A DNA stretch of 12,228 bases from CAG-791 sp963596015 (GCA_963596015.1 CAVBJS010000071.1:1-12228), one strand, 5' to 3'. Shown: positions 1-7,548, counted from the stretch's first letter. The notes: generated by a model from the sequence alone, not told the origin. Numbers and translations: made by a program.

Positions 1-69
1 GGTGCGAGACATCTGCCGCGCTCCGGTGCATGGCCGGGCAACACTAAATCATCATAATTGAGGGGAACT

Positions 70-117
70 TAAAAAAACAGCCCCGCATTTCTCCCTTAGG
101 ATTCCTGCGGGGCTGTC
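70..117 (-). terminator. Rho-independent terminator of nrdD
   Basis: Read on the minus strand, an 11-bp perfect stem (ACAGCCCCGCA at 106-116 paired with TGCGGGGCTGT at 77-87) closes an 18-nt loop and is followed at once by seven T residues. It begins 18 nt after the nrdD stop codon, so it ends the nrdD transcript. Any nrdG activase gene further left would therefore need its own promoter or read-through. The T-run is only on the minus-strand side, so it works mainly in that direction. Confidence 0.9.
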
Positions 118-134
118 CCCTTACTGTATAAATC

Positions 135-2291
135 TTATAAATGCAGCACTCTGTCCTTGATCTCCTGGGTGCGTCCCTGGTTCCAGAACTGCGTACCGAT
201 GTAGCCGCAGGTACGGCGGGCCACATTCATGGTCGCCTGATCCCGGTTGCCGCACTTAGGGCACTCCCAGACCAGCTTGCCGCTTTCCTCAACGATCCGG
301 ATCTCTCCGTCATAGCTGCACTTCTGGCAGTAATCGCTCTTGGTATTAAGCTCTGCGTACATGATGTTGTCATAGATAAATTTCATGACTTCCAGTACCG
401 CAGGGATATTGTCCTGCATATTGGGCACTTCCACATAGCTGATGGCGCCGCCGGTGGACAGGGCCTGGAACTGAGACTCGAACTTCAGCTTGTCAAAGGC
501 ATTGATGTCCTCTGTCACCTTAACATGGTAGCTGTTGGTGATATAGCCCTTATCCGTTACCCCCTTCACGATGCCGAAACGACGCTGCAGGCACTTGGCA
601 AACTTGTATGTGGTGCTCTCGATGGGGGATCCATAGATACTGAAACCGATGTTGGTCTTCTCTTTCCAGGTATCACAGGCCTTGTTCATATACTCCATTA
701 CTGCTAAGGCAAAAGGAGTAGCCTCCGGATCCGTATGGGATTTACCGGTCATATACTGTACACATTCACACAGTCCGGCGTAGCCTAAGGAAATGGTAGA
801 ATAGCCGCCGTACAGCAGTTTATCAATGGGCTCTCCCTTTTTAAGGCGTGCCAGGGCACCGTACTGCCACAGGATCGGCGCTGCATCGGACAAGGTACCC
901 CGCAGACGATTATGACGACACATCAAAGCCCGGTAGCACAGATCCAGACGTTCATCAAAGATCTTCCAGAATTTATCCATATCACCGCCGGAGGAAAGAG
1001 CCACATCCGGCAGATTGATGGTCACTACGCCCTGGTTAAAGCGGCCGTAGAATTTATAATTGCCATTTTCATCCTTCCAGGGAGAAAGGGCACTGCGACA
1101 GCCCATCACCGGGAAGCAATTGCCTTCCTTGAGCTGCTTCATGATCTTCTCGGAGATATAATCCGGCACCATGCGCTTGGCCGTGCATCTGGCTGCCAGC
1201 TCTGTCAGGTAGAAATACTCGGTTCCTTCTGTGACATTGTCATCTTCCAGAACATAGATCAGCTTGGGGAAAGCGGGGGTGATCCATACACCCGCCTCGT
1301 TCTTGACGCCCTGGTAGCGCTGCTTGAGCATTTCCTCGATGATCAGCGCCAAGTCCTTCTTTTCCCGGTCGTTGCGCGCCTCATTTAGGTACATGAAGAC
1401 GGTCAGGAAGGGAGCCTGTCCGTTGGTGGTCATCAGGGTGATCACCTGGTACTGGATGGTCTGGACACCCTTTTCGATCTCACGGTGCAGACGATCCTCT
1501 ACGATCTTATCGATGATCTCCTGGGCTGCCTCACATCCTAACTCCTTGATCTCCGCCTGCACTTCCTTCTGGATCTTCTGTCTGGAGACCTGTACAAAGG
1601 GTGCCAAATGCGTCAGGGAGATGCTCTGTCCGCCGTACTGGTTGCTGGCCACCTGGGCGATGATCTGAGTGGCGATATTACATGCGGTGGAGAAACTGTG
1701 AGGCTTTTCGATATAGGTTTCGCTGATCACGGTGCCGTTCTGCAGCATGTCATCTAAATTGACCAGGTCACAGTTGTGCATATGCTGGGCATAGTAGTCC
1801 GAATCGTGGAAATGGATCAGGCCTTCCTTATCCGCCTCCACAATATCCTGGGGCAGCAGAAGACGCTTGGTGATATCCTTGCTCACCTCGCCGGCCATAT
1901 AGTCTCTCTGGACACTGTTGACGATGGGATCCTTATTGGAATTCTCCTGCATCACTTCTTCATTATTACACTCTAAGAGGGAGAGGATCTTATCATCCGT
2001 GGTGTTGGACTTTCTGACCAGAGAGCGCTGATAGCGATAACGCACATAGCCACGGGCAATGTCAAAGGCACCCTTGGCCATGATCTGATCCTCTACCATG
2101 TCCTGTACTTCTTCCACGGAAACCGTGCGGTTCATCTTGGCACAGCGATAATCAATATACTCTGCGATATCCCGGATCTGTGCCTCGGTCAGTTCCCGGC
2201 TGACCCCCGCATTATTCGCTTTAGAAATCGCTGCTACGATCTTTTCCGGATCGAATTCAGCTTCAGAACCATTTCGTTTGATAATCTTCAT
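135..2291 (-). CDS. nrdD: Anaerobic (class III) ribonucleoside-triphosphate reductase
   Basis: Reduces ribonucleoside triphosphates to deoxyribonucleotides under anoxia, using a glycyl radical installed by the radical-SAM activase NrdG. The 718-residue product opens with an ATP-cone allosteric domain (about 1-95, MKIIKRNGSE then a GYVRYRYQRS end). The catalytic cysteines expected for the family are seen in HNCDLVNL (Cys174) and MGCRS (Cys398). A C-terminal zinc site has two CxxC pairs (Cys655/658, Cys677/680), followed by the radical loop RRTCGYIG with the glycyl radical at Gly696. Length is usual for the family. The ATG at 2291 is chosen because AAAAGGGG lies 8-15 nt upstream and the protein then starts exactly at the ATP cone; the frame stays open to 2432, but that extension would cross the promoter and operators. 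nrdG is not in the window; it may lie beyond the left edge. Regulation by NrdR is likely (see 2395-2441). Confidence 0.97.
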   Translation of the reverse strand: MKIIKRNGSEAEFDPEKIVAAISKANNAGVSRELTEAQIRDIAEYIDYRCAKMNRTVSVEEVQDMVEDQIMAKGAFDIARGYVRYRYQRSLVRKSNTTDDKILSLLECNNEEVMQENSNKDPIVNSVQRDYMAGEVSKDITKRLLLPQDIVEADKEGLIHFHDSDYYAQHMHNCDLVNLDDMLQNGTVISETYIEKPHSFSTACNIATQIIAQVASNQYGGQSISLTHLAPFVQVSRQKIQKEVQAEIKELGCEAAQEIIDKIVEDRLHREIEKGVQTIQYQVITLMTTNGQAPFLTVFMYLNEARNDREKKDLALIIEEMLKQRYQGVKNEAGVWITPAFPKLIYVLEDDNVTEGTEYFYLTELAARCTAKRMVPDYISEKIMKQLKEGNCFPVMGCRSALSPWKDENGNYKFYGRFNQGVVTINLPDVALSSGGDMDKFWKIFDERLDLCYRALMCRHNRLRGTLSDAAPILWQYGALARLKKGEPIDKLLYGGYSTISLGYAGLCECVQYMTGKSHTDPEATPFALAVMEYMNKACDTWKEKTNIGFSIYGSPIESTTYKFAKCLQRRFGIVKGVTDKGYITNSYHVKVTEDINAFDKLKFESQFQALSTGGAISYVEVPNMQDNIPAVLEVMKFIYDNIMYAELNTKSDYCQKCSYDGEIRIVEESGKLVWECPKCGNRDQATMNVARRTCGYIGTQFWNQGRTQEIKDRVLHL

Positions 2292-2309
2292 GCTACACCC
2301 CTTTTCTGG

Positions 2310-2333
2310 GCAACGCACCCTCTTGTGCATTGC
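2310..2333 (-). other. 5'-end hairpin in the nrdD leader
   Basis: On the minus strand GCAATGCAC and GTGCGTTGC pair over 9 bp with one G-U, around a 6-nt loop. If transcription starts near 2339 this hairpin sits a few bases from the mRNA 5' end, and it ends 18 nt before the start codon, leaving the ribosome binding site free. It may protect the message; that role is inference. Confidence 0.45.
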
Positions 2334-2345
2334 GCGTGTACGACT

Positions 2346-2374
2346 ACTATAACACAACCACAGGTAGAATGGAA
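2346..2374 (-). promoter_or_regulatory. Probable sigma-A promoter of nrdD
   Basis: On the minus strand an extended -10 (TGTTATAGT; hexamer TATAGT at 2346-2351) follows a weak -35 (TTCCAT at 2369-2374) after exactly 17 bp. Transcription would start near 2339, giving a leader of about 48 nt. The two NrdR-like boxes lie just upstream of the -35. The weak -35 leaves room for another start site. Confidence 0.45.
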
Positions 2375-2394
2375 CTGCTATTTTTGCACAAAAA

Positions 2395-2441
2395 ATACAA
2401 TATATGGGTGTTTCTAATTTGAGGAGCACCAAATATTGTAT
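2395..2441. promoter_or_regulatory. Tandem NrdR-box-like operators upstream of nrdD
   Basis: Two 16-bp sites face each other: ATACAATATATGGGTG on the plus strand (2395-2410) and ATACAATATTTGGTGC on the minus strand (2426-2441). Each matches the family consensus acaCwAtATaTwGtgt, as recalled, at 11-12 of 16 positions, best in the left half and core. Their centres are 31 bp apart, three helical turns. NrdR, the ATP-cone repressor of ribonucleotide reductase genes, is known to bind such paired boxes at helical spacing. Position upstream of an RNR gene supports the call. Confidence 0.75.
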
Positions 2442-2482
2442 TTTCTATTTTCTTGTGAAATTGTGTGATATTTGTTCAGCAC

Positions 2483-2541
2483 CTGAAATATTCCAACGTG
2501 AATTGACTGCTTGCAGGCAATTTCACGTTGGAATATTTCAG
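2483..2541. repeat. 59-bp near-perfect intergenic palindrome
   Basis: CTGAAATATTCCAACGTGAA (2483-2502) is repeated exactly as its reverse complement at 2522-2541. Pairing continues inward through TTG/CAA with a single bulge and then CTG/CAG, leaving a 4-nt loop. It starts 12 nt after the stop of the shikimate-kinase-like gene and ends about 40 bp before the NrdR-like sites. No T-run follows on either strand, so it is not a standard terminator. It could block read-through into nrdD, act at the 3' end of the upstream mRNA, or be a small mobile hairpin element. Confidence 0.85.
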
Positions 2542-2552
2542 ATATCTGTTTC

Positions 2553-3077
2553 CTACTGATGCGTAAAGCCCTTTTCTTCCAATCCCTTCAGGACAGCTTC
2601 CGCCGCACTCTGGATATCACCTTTGGAACAGTCGATGGTCAGGTCGCTGTAGCGGTGATACAAAGGCAGGCGTTCTTCATAGGCATCCTCGAAGGTATTG
2701 CCATGACGGAGCACGATGCCCCGGTTGTCCGTGCTGCGCAGTCTGGCCAGGATATTGGCACAGGGCACATCCAGGTAGACTACCACGCCGTCTGTCTTTA
2801 GGGAAGTCATGGCTGCATCGGAATAGACAGCGCTGCCGCCGGTGGCGATGACAGTATTGTGGTAGGTTTTGCCTGCCTCCACCAATACCTTCTCCTCTAT
2901 CTCCAGAAAACGGTCTACGCCGTTGTCATCCAATACCTTCTGCAGCAGCTTTCCTTCCTGCTTCTGGATCAGCAGATCCGTGTCCACAAAGCTAAGGCCC
3001 AGTGCCTTGGCGATCAATACACCGATGGTGCTCTTACCGGCACCGGACATGCCCGTCAGTACTACGTTAGATTTCAT
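2553..3077 (-). CDS. Shikimate-kinase-like small-molecule kinase (AroK family, divergent)
   Basis: A 174-residue P-loop kinase of shikimate kinase size. Visible features are the Walker A loop GMSGAGKST (9-17), DTD (32-34) at the shikimate/Mg2+ position, GGS (80-82), a lid Arg (NRG, Arg119) and the late RLPLY signature (Arg136). If it is a true shikimate kinase it phosphorylates shikimate at O3 in chorismate synthesis. Two usual substrate-site features differ: the FRxxE motif reads FLEIE, so the conserved Arg is a Leu at 58, and GGG reads GGS. The substrate is therefore uncertain and no aro gene is nearby. The ATG at 3077 is preferred over the in-frame ATG at 3089 because GGAG sits 6 nt before it, while nothing like a ribosome site precedes the longer start. 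The gene follows a multi-hairpin leader and is followed by the 59-bp palindrome. Confidence 0.85.
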   Translation of the reverse strand: MKSNVVLTGMSGAGKSTIGVLIAKALGLSFVDTDLLIQKQEGKLLQKVLDDNGVDRFLEIEEKVLVEAGKTYHNTVIATGGSAVYSDAAMTSLKTDGVVVYLDVPCANILARLRSTDNRGIVLRHGNTFEDAYEERLPLYHRYSDLTIDCSKGDIQSAAEAVLKGLEEKGFTHQ

Positions 3078-3229
3078 ATTATTCTCCATTCCGCAGGCGC
3101 ATTGCGCCGGAGGAATCCCGGGGCAAATTTCAGATTTGCACCGGGATCAGAGCTATTTGTGACGCCTGCGGCACAAATAGCTGTGTGAAAAATGCGACAT
3201 CGGCCGTATTTTTCACACTATGCTCCATT
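3072..3229 (-). repeat. Four-hairpin leader array flanked by a duplicated start region
   Basis: Four hairpins lie end to end before the kinase-like gene: 3088-3116 (13-bp arms, two mismatches), 3116-3146 (13-bp arms, one mismatch, 5-nt loop), 3151-3182 (11 bp perfect, 10-nt loop) and 3183-3218 (14-bp arms, one mismatch). A 19-bp direct repeat flanks them: TTTCATATTATTCTCCATT at 3072-3090 holds the ribosome site and start codon, and TTTCACACTATGCTCCATT at 3211-3229 matches it at 16 of 19 positions, 139 bp away. None of the hairpins ends in a T-run. The layout closely resembles the fnt leader. Confidence 0.75.
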
Positions 3230-3253
3230 TCTGATTCTAAGCAGCCACGCTGC

Positions 3254-3284
3254 AAAAAGGCGACGGGAATATCGGATTCTCGTC
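3254..3284 (-). terminator. Probable terminator of the AraC-type regulator gene
   Basis: On the minus strand GACGAGAAT and ATTCCCGTC pair over 9 bp with one mismatch and a 5-nt loop (3262-3284), followed by GCC and five T residues. It lies 37 nt after the regulator's stop codon. The gap between stem and T-run makes it a modest terminator. Confidence 0.5.
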
Positions 3285-3320
3285 TGTTAACAAGTCTATT
3301 TTTTCACATAGAAACAAATG

Positions 3321-4157
3321 CTATTTTCTCATCATGCTGGGGCTCTTGCCATAGAAGCGGCGAAAAGCCTTGGAAAAGGTGAGCTGGTCTCCGTAACCCA
3401 CTGCTTCCGCCACCGCCCCCACCGGCATGGTGGTCTCCTGCAGCATCATAGCTGCCCGCTCCATGCGCAGCTTTAAGAGAAACTCCTGGGGCGAGAGGCC
3501 TACATTTCTGCGAAAGATCACTGTAAGATAGCTGCGGTTGACGCCGATATGCTCTGCCAGGTCTCCGATCCGGATCCGCTGGTTATAGCATCTTGCCATG
3601 TATTCGATGGACTGGCGCACGTACTCACTGCCGGCCACCCCATCCCGGTGCAGCACTCCTTCTTCTCCCGTCTGCTGTCTGTAATCCTCCATGAGCTGGG
3701 CAAAGGCCAGCATCAGCAGTCCGTTTCTTCGCCACTCATTGGCCTGACTGGACTGGCTGGCTTCCATCATCTGCTCAATATAGCCATGGATGATCTCCGC
3801 ACAGCTTACCTGCCGCACCGGACTGCGCATGGAAAAACCGGCATTGCCGGCACACTCGTCGGCCTTCAGTCCTGCAAATCCCATCCACATATAGGCCCAG
3901 GGATCCTCCCGGTCCGCCTCGTACCATGCCTCGGCCCCTGCCGGCAGCAAAAAGGCGTCATTTTTCTGCAGCTCGTAGACCCGGCCGCCCATTTCCAACG
4001 TTCCTTTTCCTTCCAATACGATATGCAGCACCCAGGAAGGACGCCTGTTAGGGCCGAACCGATGCAGCGGTGCACAATATTCCCACCCGCAATAGGTCAG
4101 ACAAAGCTCCACCGAGTCCCCCTGCAGGTCCTTAAGCTTGTGTATTCTCTCCATCAT
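3321..4157 (-). CDS. AraC-family transcriptional regulator
   Basis: A 278-residue one-component regulator. The N-terminal half (about 15-130) is a cupin-type sensing domain with RPSWVLHIVLEGKG and an LLPAGAEAWYE strand, as in sugar- or effector-binding AraC proteins. The C-terminal 100 residues carry two helix-turn-helix units: about 197-216 (IGDLAEHIGVNRSYLTVIFR) and about 246-266 (VGAVAEAVGYGDQLTFSKAF), ending FYGKSPSMMRK as is typical. The effector is unknown. The start is uncertain: ATG at 4157 or 4154, or a GTG at 4172 overlapping the MATE gene by 11 nt. With ATG 4157 it begins 4 nt after the MATE stop, which suggests translational coupling. Being in the exporter transcript, it probably controls that exporter's operon. 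Confidence 0.93.
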   Translation of the reverse strand: MMERIHKLKDLQGDSVELCLTYCGWEYCAPLHRFGPNRRPSWVLHIVLEGKGTLEMGGRVYELQKNDAFLLPAGAEAWYEADREDPWAYMWMGFAGLKADECAGNAGFSMRSPVRQVSCAEIIHGYIEQMMEASQSSQANEWRRNGLLMLAFAQLMEDYRQQTGEEGVLHRDGVAGSEYVRQSIEYMARCYNQRIRIGDLAEHIGVNRSYLTVIFRRNVGLSPQEFLLKLRMERAAMMLQETTMPVGAVAEAVGYGDQLTFSKAFRRFYGKSPSMMRK

Positions 4158-4161
4158 AGTC

Positions 4162-5541
4162 TCACACCGCACTGCCCTGTTTATTCTTCTTTTTCACACA
4201 CAGCCAATATACCGCCGCCCACATGCACAGCGCCGTGATGGTCCATGTGATGGGGTAGACCACGTATAGACTTTTCAAGGTATGGACTCTGGCAAAGACC
4301 GTCGCCAGCCATACCAGACGAAACAGGCAGGTTCCCACAATAGAGATGACCGCCGGCACTGCAGAATAACCCATGCCCCGCAGGTATCCTGCCGGCACTT
4401 CATAGAAGGAGCACATGCTCTGGAGCAGCACCAGGATCATCATGCGAAAGCAGGCCTGTTCGATCACGGCACTGTCGCTGGAAAATAATCCTACAACCCT
4501 CTCTTTGTTCAGGATCAACGCAGCCACGCCGATAGCGGAAAAAAGGACCGCATACCCCAGGCATCGTCTCAATACCTGCCCGCACCGTCTGTCATTGCCG
4601 GCTGCATGGTTCTGTCCCGCAAAGGTAGTCGCCGTCTGGGCAAAGGCCGTAATGATGTAGTAGTCAAGGTATTCCAGATTCAGCGAGATAGCACTGCCGG
4701 CTGTGGCATTGGCACCAAAGCTGTTGATGGCTCCCTGCACAAAGATATTGGCGATGCAAAAGACTGCCCCCTGAATAGCCGCCGGAATGCCGATCTGCAA
4801 AACCCTGCGGATACATCTGGAGCTGACATCTTCCATCTTCCTGTATCCCCGCAGATCCAGATGGAAAGTATCCTTCTCCCGGATCAGCAAAAGCACCACC
4901 ATTACCGCCGACCACAGGGTGGAGATATCCGTGGAGATGGCCACGCCGGCCACCCCAAGGCCGCATACGATCACCAGAAACAGATTCAGGATCACATTGA
5001 TCACACCGGAAATGGCCAAAATGATAAACGGCCTTTTGCTGTCTCCTTTGGCCCGCAGGATGGCAGCGCCAAAATCATAGACCAGCAGTGCCGGGTATCC
5101 CAGCAGGTAGATCCGCAGGTAGACCTCTGCCAGATCCAGCACCTCCCGGGGTGTCTGAATAGCTGTCAGCAGCGGCACCGCCACAGGCTGGGAAAGCAGT
5201 GTTACCAGAATGCCGAAAATAAGAGCCAGCAGCAGACTGCTGCTGATCACCTTCCGGATGCTGTTTTTCCGGTTTTCTCCGATATATCTGGCCAGAAGTA
5301 CATTGGCACCTACCGACATTCCGCTGGAAAAAGCCACTAAAAGCCCCACGATCTCCGCATTGGTTCCCACGGCCGCCAAAGCATGGGCATCCGCAAATCT
5401 GCCCACCACTGCCGTATCCGCCGAGTTAAAGAGCTGCTGCAGCATGCTGCTGGCTGCGATCGGCAGAGCAAATTTTATCAGATTTCCATCTAACGGGCCA
5501 TGGAGCATGTCCATTTCTTTTGTTTTCGTTTTCCCATCCAT
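4162..5541 (-). CDS. MATE-family multidrug/toxin efflux transporter
   Basis: A 459-residue, roughly 12-helix inner-membrane antiporter that exports cationic or amphipathic compounds using an Na+ or H+ gradient. Family hallmarks are the N-terminal PLDGNLIKFALPIAASSMLQ then LFNSADTAVVGRFADAHALAAVG, the AKGDSKRP loop in the first half, and the repeat of this layout in the second half (IGIPAAIQGAVF, then LRGMGYSAVPAVIS near the end). Length is normal and no break is seen. The substrate cannot be read from sequence. AGAGGGA stands about 9 nt before the ATG at 5541. A basic tail (KKKNKQ) ends 4 nt before the ATG of the AraC regulator, so the two are co-transcribed. Confidence 0.93.
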   Translation of the reverse strand: MDGKTKTKEMDMLHGPLDGNLIKFALPIAASSMLQQLFNSADTAVVGRFADAHALAAVGTNAEIVGLLVAFSSGMSVGANVLLARYIGENRKNSIRKVISSSLLLALIFGILVTLLSQPVAVPLLTAIQTPREVLDLAEVYLRIYLLGYPALLVYDFGAAILRAKGDSKRPFIILAISGVINVILNLFLVIVCGLGVAGVAISTDISTLWSAVMVVLLLIREKDTFHLDLRGYRKMEDVSSRCIRRVLQIGIPAAIQGAVFCIANIFVQGAINSFGANATAGSAISLNLEYLDYYIITAFAQTATTFAGQNHAAGNDRRCGQVLRRCLGYAVLFSAIGVAALILNKERVVGLFSSDSAVIEQACFRMMILVLLQSMCSFYEVPAGYLRGMGYSAVPAVISIVGTCLFRLVWLATVFARVHTLKSLYVVYPITWTITALCMWAAVYWLCVKKKNKQGSAV

Positions 5542-5561
5542 TTTCCATTCCCTCTCTGCAG

Positions 5562-5778
5562 CGCAATGGCATAAGACACTATCTTACTTTATCCTATATC
5601 CTGTGTCATCTGCCGATGCAACACCTTCTTCCGAAGCATCCGGAAGATCACAGCCAAAGCCGACTGCAGCTATATAGCTGCCCATCAGCCAATGGCTCCG
5701 TACATCGACGATCGTTCCTGTCGGCATATACCATTTCTCTCAAGAATATAATCGCTTTCCTGCTGTTTCGCAATGGCA
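5562..5778 (-). other. MATE leader region with palindrome, hairpin and short direct repeats
   Basis: No gene is visible in the roughly 240 nt between the coaX terminator and the MATE start. The region holds a perfect 16-bp palindrome GCAGCTATATAGCTGC (5666-5681), a 7-bp hairpin (5627-5647) and two copies of CGCAATGGCA (5562-5571 and 5769-5778). The palindrome lies about 45 bp upstream of the possible -35 and could be a regulator operator, for instance for the AraC-type protein; this is inference. Confidence 0.5.
5593..5621 (-). promoter_or_regulatory. Possible promoter of the MATE-AraC operon
   Basis: Minus-strand TTGCAT (5616-5621) and TATAGG (5593-5598) are separated by exactly 17 bp, giving a transcript start near 5586 and a leader of about 45 nt. 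Both boxes match the consensus only in part. Confidence 0.35.
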
Positions 5779-5787
5779 ATTTTACCC

Positions 5788-5843
5788 ATAAAAAATACCG
5801 CCTCCCTGTGGGTAAGCGGTATTCTTTGACAGACTCTCTGTCA
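5788..5843 (-). terminator. Rho-independent terminator of coaX with a preceding hairpin
   Basis: On the minus strand a small perfect hairpin TGACAGA-gag-TCTGTCA (5827-5843) is followed by ATACCGC/GCGGTAT (5795-5801 with 5816-5822) and six T residues. It begins about 28 nt after the coaX stop codon. TTACCC in the terminator loop could alternatively pair with GGGTAA just past the T-run; no role is claimed for that. Confidence 0.85.
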
Positions 5844-5870
5844 GACTATATTCAGTTTTCTAACTTCCAT

Positions 5871-6671
5871 TTATTCACTATCCGCCGACGTCGCTGCATT
5901 TTTCCTGTAAAGCAGCTCTAAGCCTTTTAACAGCAGCTCCGGCTCATAGTGCACCTCATTTTTCAGCCAGGGCAGGATCTGGTTGGAAAGGCCTCCGGTG
6001 AGCACCACCGTAAGCTTCTCTCCCTCCCGGCAGATCTGCTCCTGCACTCGCTCCGCAATGCCGTCGATCATGGCGGCGGTACCGATGACAGCGCCGCTTA
6101 TCATGTTGCTGACGGTATCATTGCCGATCAGGGTCTCTGCGCCGTCTGCCCAAAGAGCCGGCAGCTGGGCAGTATGCTCTGCCTCTGCATCCAGAGAAAG
6201 CTGGATGCCGGCGGCGATCAGGCCGCCGATAAAATATCCCTGGGCGTCGATCACAGAGGTGGTCGTACAGGTTCCCATGTCCACCACCATCAGGGGACAG
6301 GGATAGTAAGTCCTGGCCGCCGTCATGTCCACCACCCGGTCCATACCCAGGCAGGACAGATCATAATCCCGCACCTTCAGACCGGTATGGAGGGTAGGGC
6401 TCACCAGAATAGGTACCTTCCCCGTCAGCTTTCGCAGCGCCTGGGTCAGCAGCGGATTCATCTCCGGCACCACCGAGGAAATGATGCTTCCCTCAATGTC
6501 TTCCCTTTCCAGGCCATGCTTCTCCAGAATCCGACGCAGTTCGTCCTGCACTGTATTCTTTTTCCAGTTATCGTGGGTCTTAAAACGCTCCATAAAGGAG
6601 ACGTTTCCCTCCTGGATGGCTGCTGCCACCACATTGGAATTGCCCACATCGATGGTGATTATCTTTCCCAT
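5871..6671 (-). CDS. coaX: Type III pantothenate kinase
   Basis: Catalyses the first step of coenzyme A synthesis, ATP-dependent phosphorylation of pantothenate, in the cytoplasm. The 266-residue protein has the ASKHA-fold motifs of CoaX: DVGNSN (8-13, phosphate loop), GMDR (109-112, with the catalytic Asp), DMGTCTT (131-137) and LTGGLS (225-230). The usual GGxIxPG is GGLIAAG (149-155), with Ala for Pro. Length is normal. The ATG at 6671 is chosen because GGGGTG lies 8 nt before it and the protein then starts right at the family N terminus; a GTG at 6692 is the alternative. coaBC lies upstream beyond the assembly gap, so the two may belong to one CoA cluster. Confidence 0.95.
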   Translation of the reverse strand: MGKIITIDVGNSNVVAAAIQEGNVSFMERFKTHDNWKKNTVQDELRRILEKHGLEREDIEGSIISSVVPEMNPLLTQALRKLTGKVPILVSPTLHTGLKVRDYDLSCLGMDRVVDMTAARTYYPCPLMVVDMGTCTTTSVIDAQGYFIGGLIAAGIQLSLDAEAEHTAQLPALWADGAETLIGNDTVSNMISGAVIGTAAMIDGIAERVQEQICREGEKLTVVLTGGLSNQILPWLKNEVHYEPELLLKGLELLYRKNAATSADSE

Positions 6672-6753
6672 AGATACCGCACCCCGCTGCACTTTTTCAT
6701 TGTACAGATCATACCGATCCGATCGCCCTATACAGGTCGCCGCTTATGTGATG

Positions 6754-7548
6754 NNNNNNNNNNNNNNNNNNNNNNNNNNNNNNNNNNNNNNNNNNNNNNN
6801 NNNNNNNNNNNNNNNNNNNNNNNNNNNNNNNNNNNNNNNNNNNNNNNNNNNNNNNNNNNNNNNNNNNNNNNNNNNNNNNNNNNNNNNNNNNNNNNNNNNN
6901 NNNNNNNNNNNNNNNNNNNNNNNNNNNNNNNNNNNNNNNNNNNNNNNNNNNNNNNNNNNNNNNNNNNNNNNNNNNNNNNNNNNNNNNNNNNNNNNNNNNN
7001 NNNNNNNNNNNNNNNNNNNNNNNNNNNNNNNNNNNNNNNNNNNNNNNNNNNNNNNNNNNNNNNNNNNNNNNNNNNNNNNNNNNNNNNNNNNNNNNNNNNN
7101 NNNNNNNNNNNNNNNNNNNNNNNNNNNNNNNNNNNNNNNNNNNNNNNNNNNNNNNNNNNNNNNNNNNNNNNNNNNNNNNNNNNNNNNNNNNNNNNNNNNN
7201 NNNNNNNNNNNNNNNNNNNNNNNNNNNNNNNNNNNNNNNNNNNNNNNNNNNNNNNNNNNNNNNNNNNNNNNNNNNNNNNNNNNNNNNNNNNNNNNNNNNN
7301 NNNNNNNNNNNNNNNNNNNNNNNNNNNNNNNNNNNNNNNNNNNNNNNNNNNNNNNNNNNNNNNNNNNNNNNNNNNNNNNNNNNNNNNNNNNNNNNNNNNN
7401 NNNNNNNNNNNNNNNNNNNNNNNNNNNNNNNNNNNNNNNNNNNNNNNNNNNNNNNNNNNNNNNNNNNNNNNNNNNNNNNNNNNNNNNNNNNNNNNNNNNN
7501 NNNNNNNNNNNNNNNNNNNNNNNNNNNNNNNNNNNNNNNNNNNNNNNN
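6754..7548. other. Assembly gap (795 Ns)
   Basis: The bases are unknown, so nothing can be called here and the true length may differ. On the minus strand, 45 nt to its left are open in one frame and end in a TGA at 6709-6711, 37 nt before coaX. This could be the last 14 residues (ending DLYRAIGSV) of a gene lying in the gap. The coaBC terminator borders the right side, so a gene in the gap would have its own promoter. Confidence 0.95.

Noticed and set aside
1..69. Short open frames at the left edge (plus-strand stops at 55-57 and 59-61)
   Set aside because: Fewer than 20 codons are visible and no motif can be judged; it could be the end of a plus-strand gene or spacer.
2292..2432. 47-residue N-terminal extension of NrdD starting at 2432
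   Set aside because: It would lie over the promoter and NrdR-like sites and has no ribosome site; the ATP cone begins exactly at the 2291 start.
3088..3218. CRISPR-like array in the hairpin leader
   Set aside because: The palindromes differ in sequence and there are no repeats separated by equal-length spacers.
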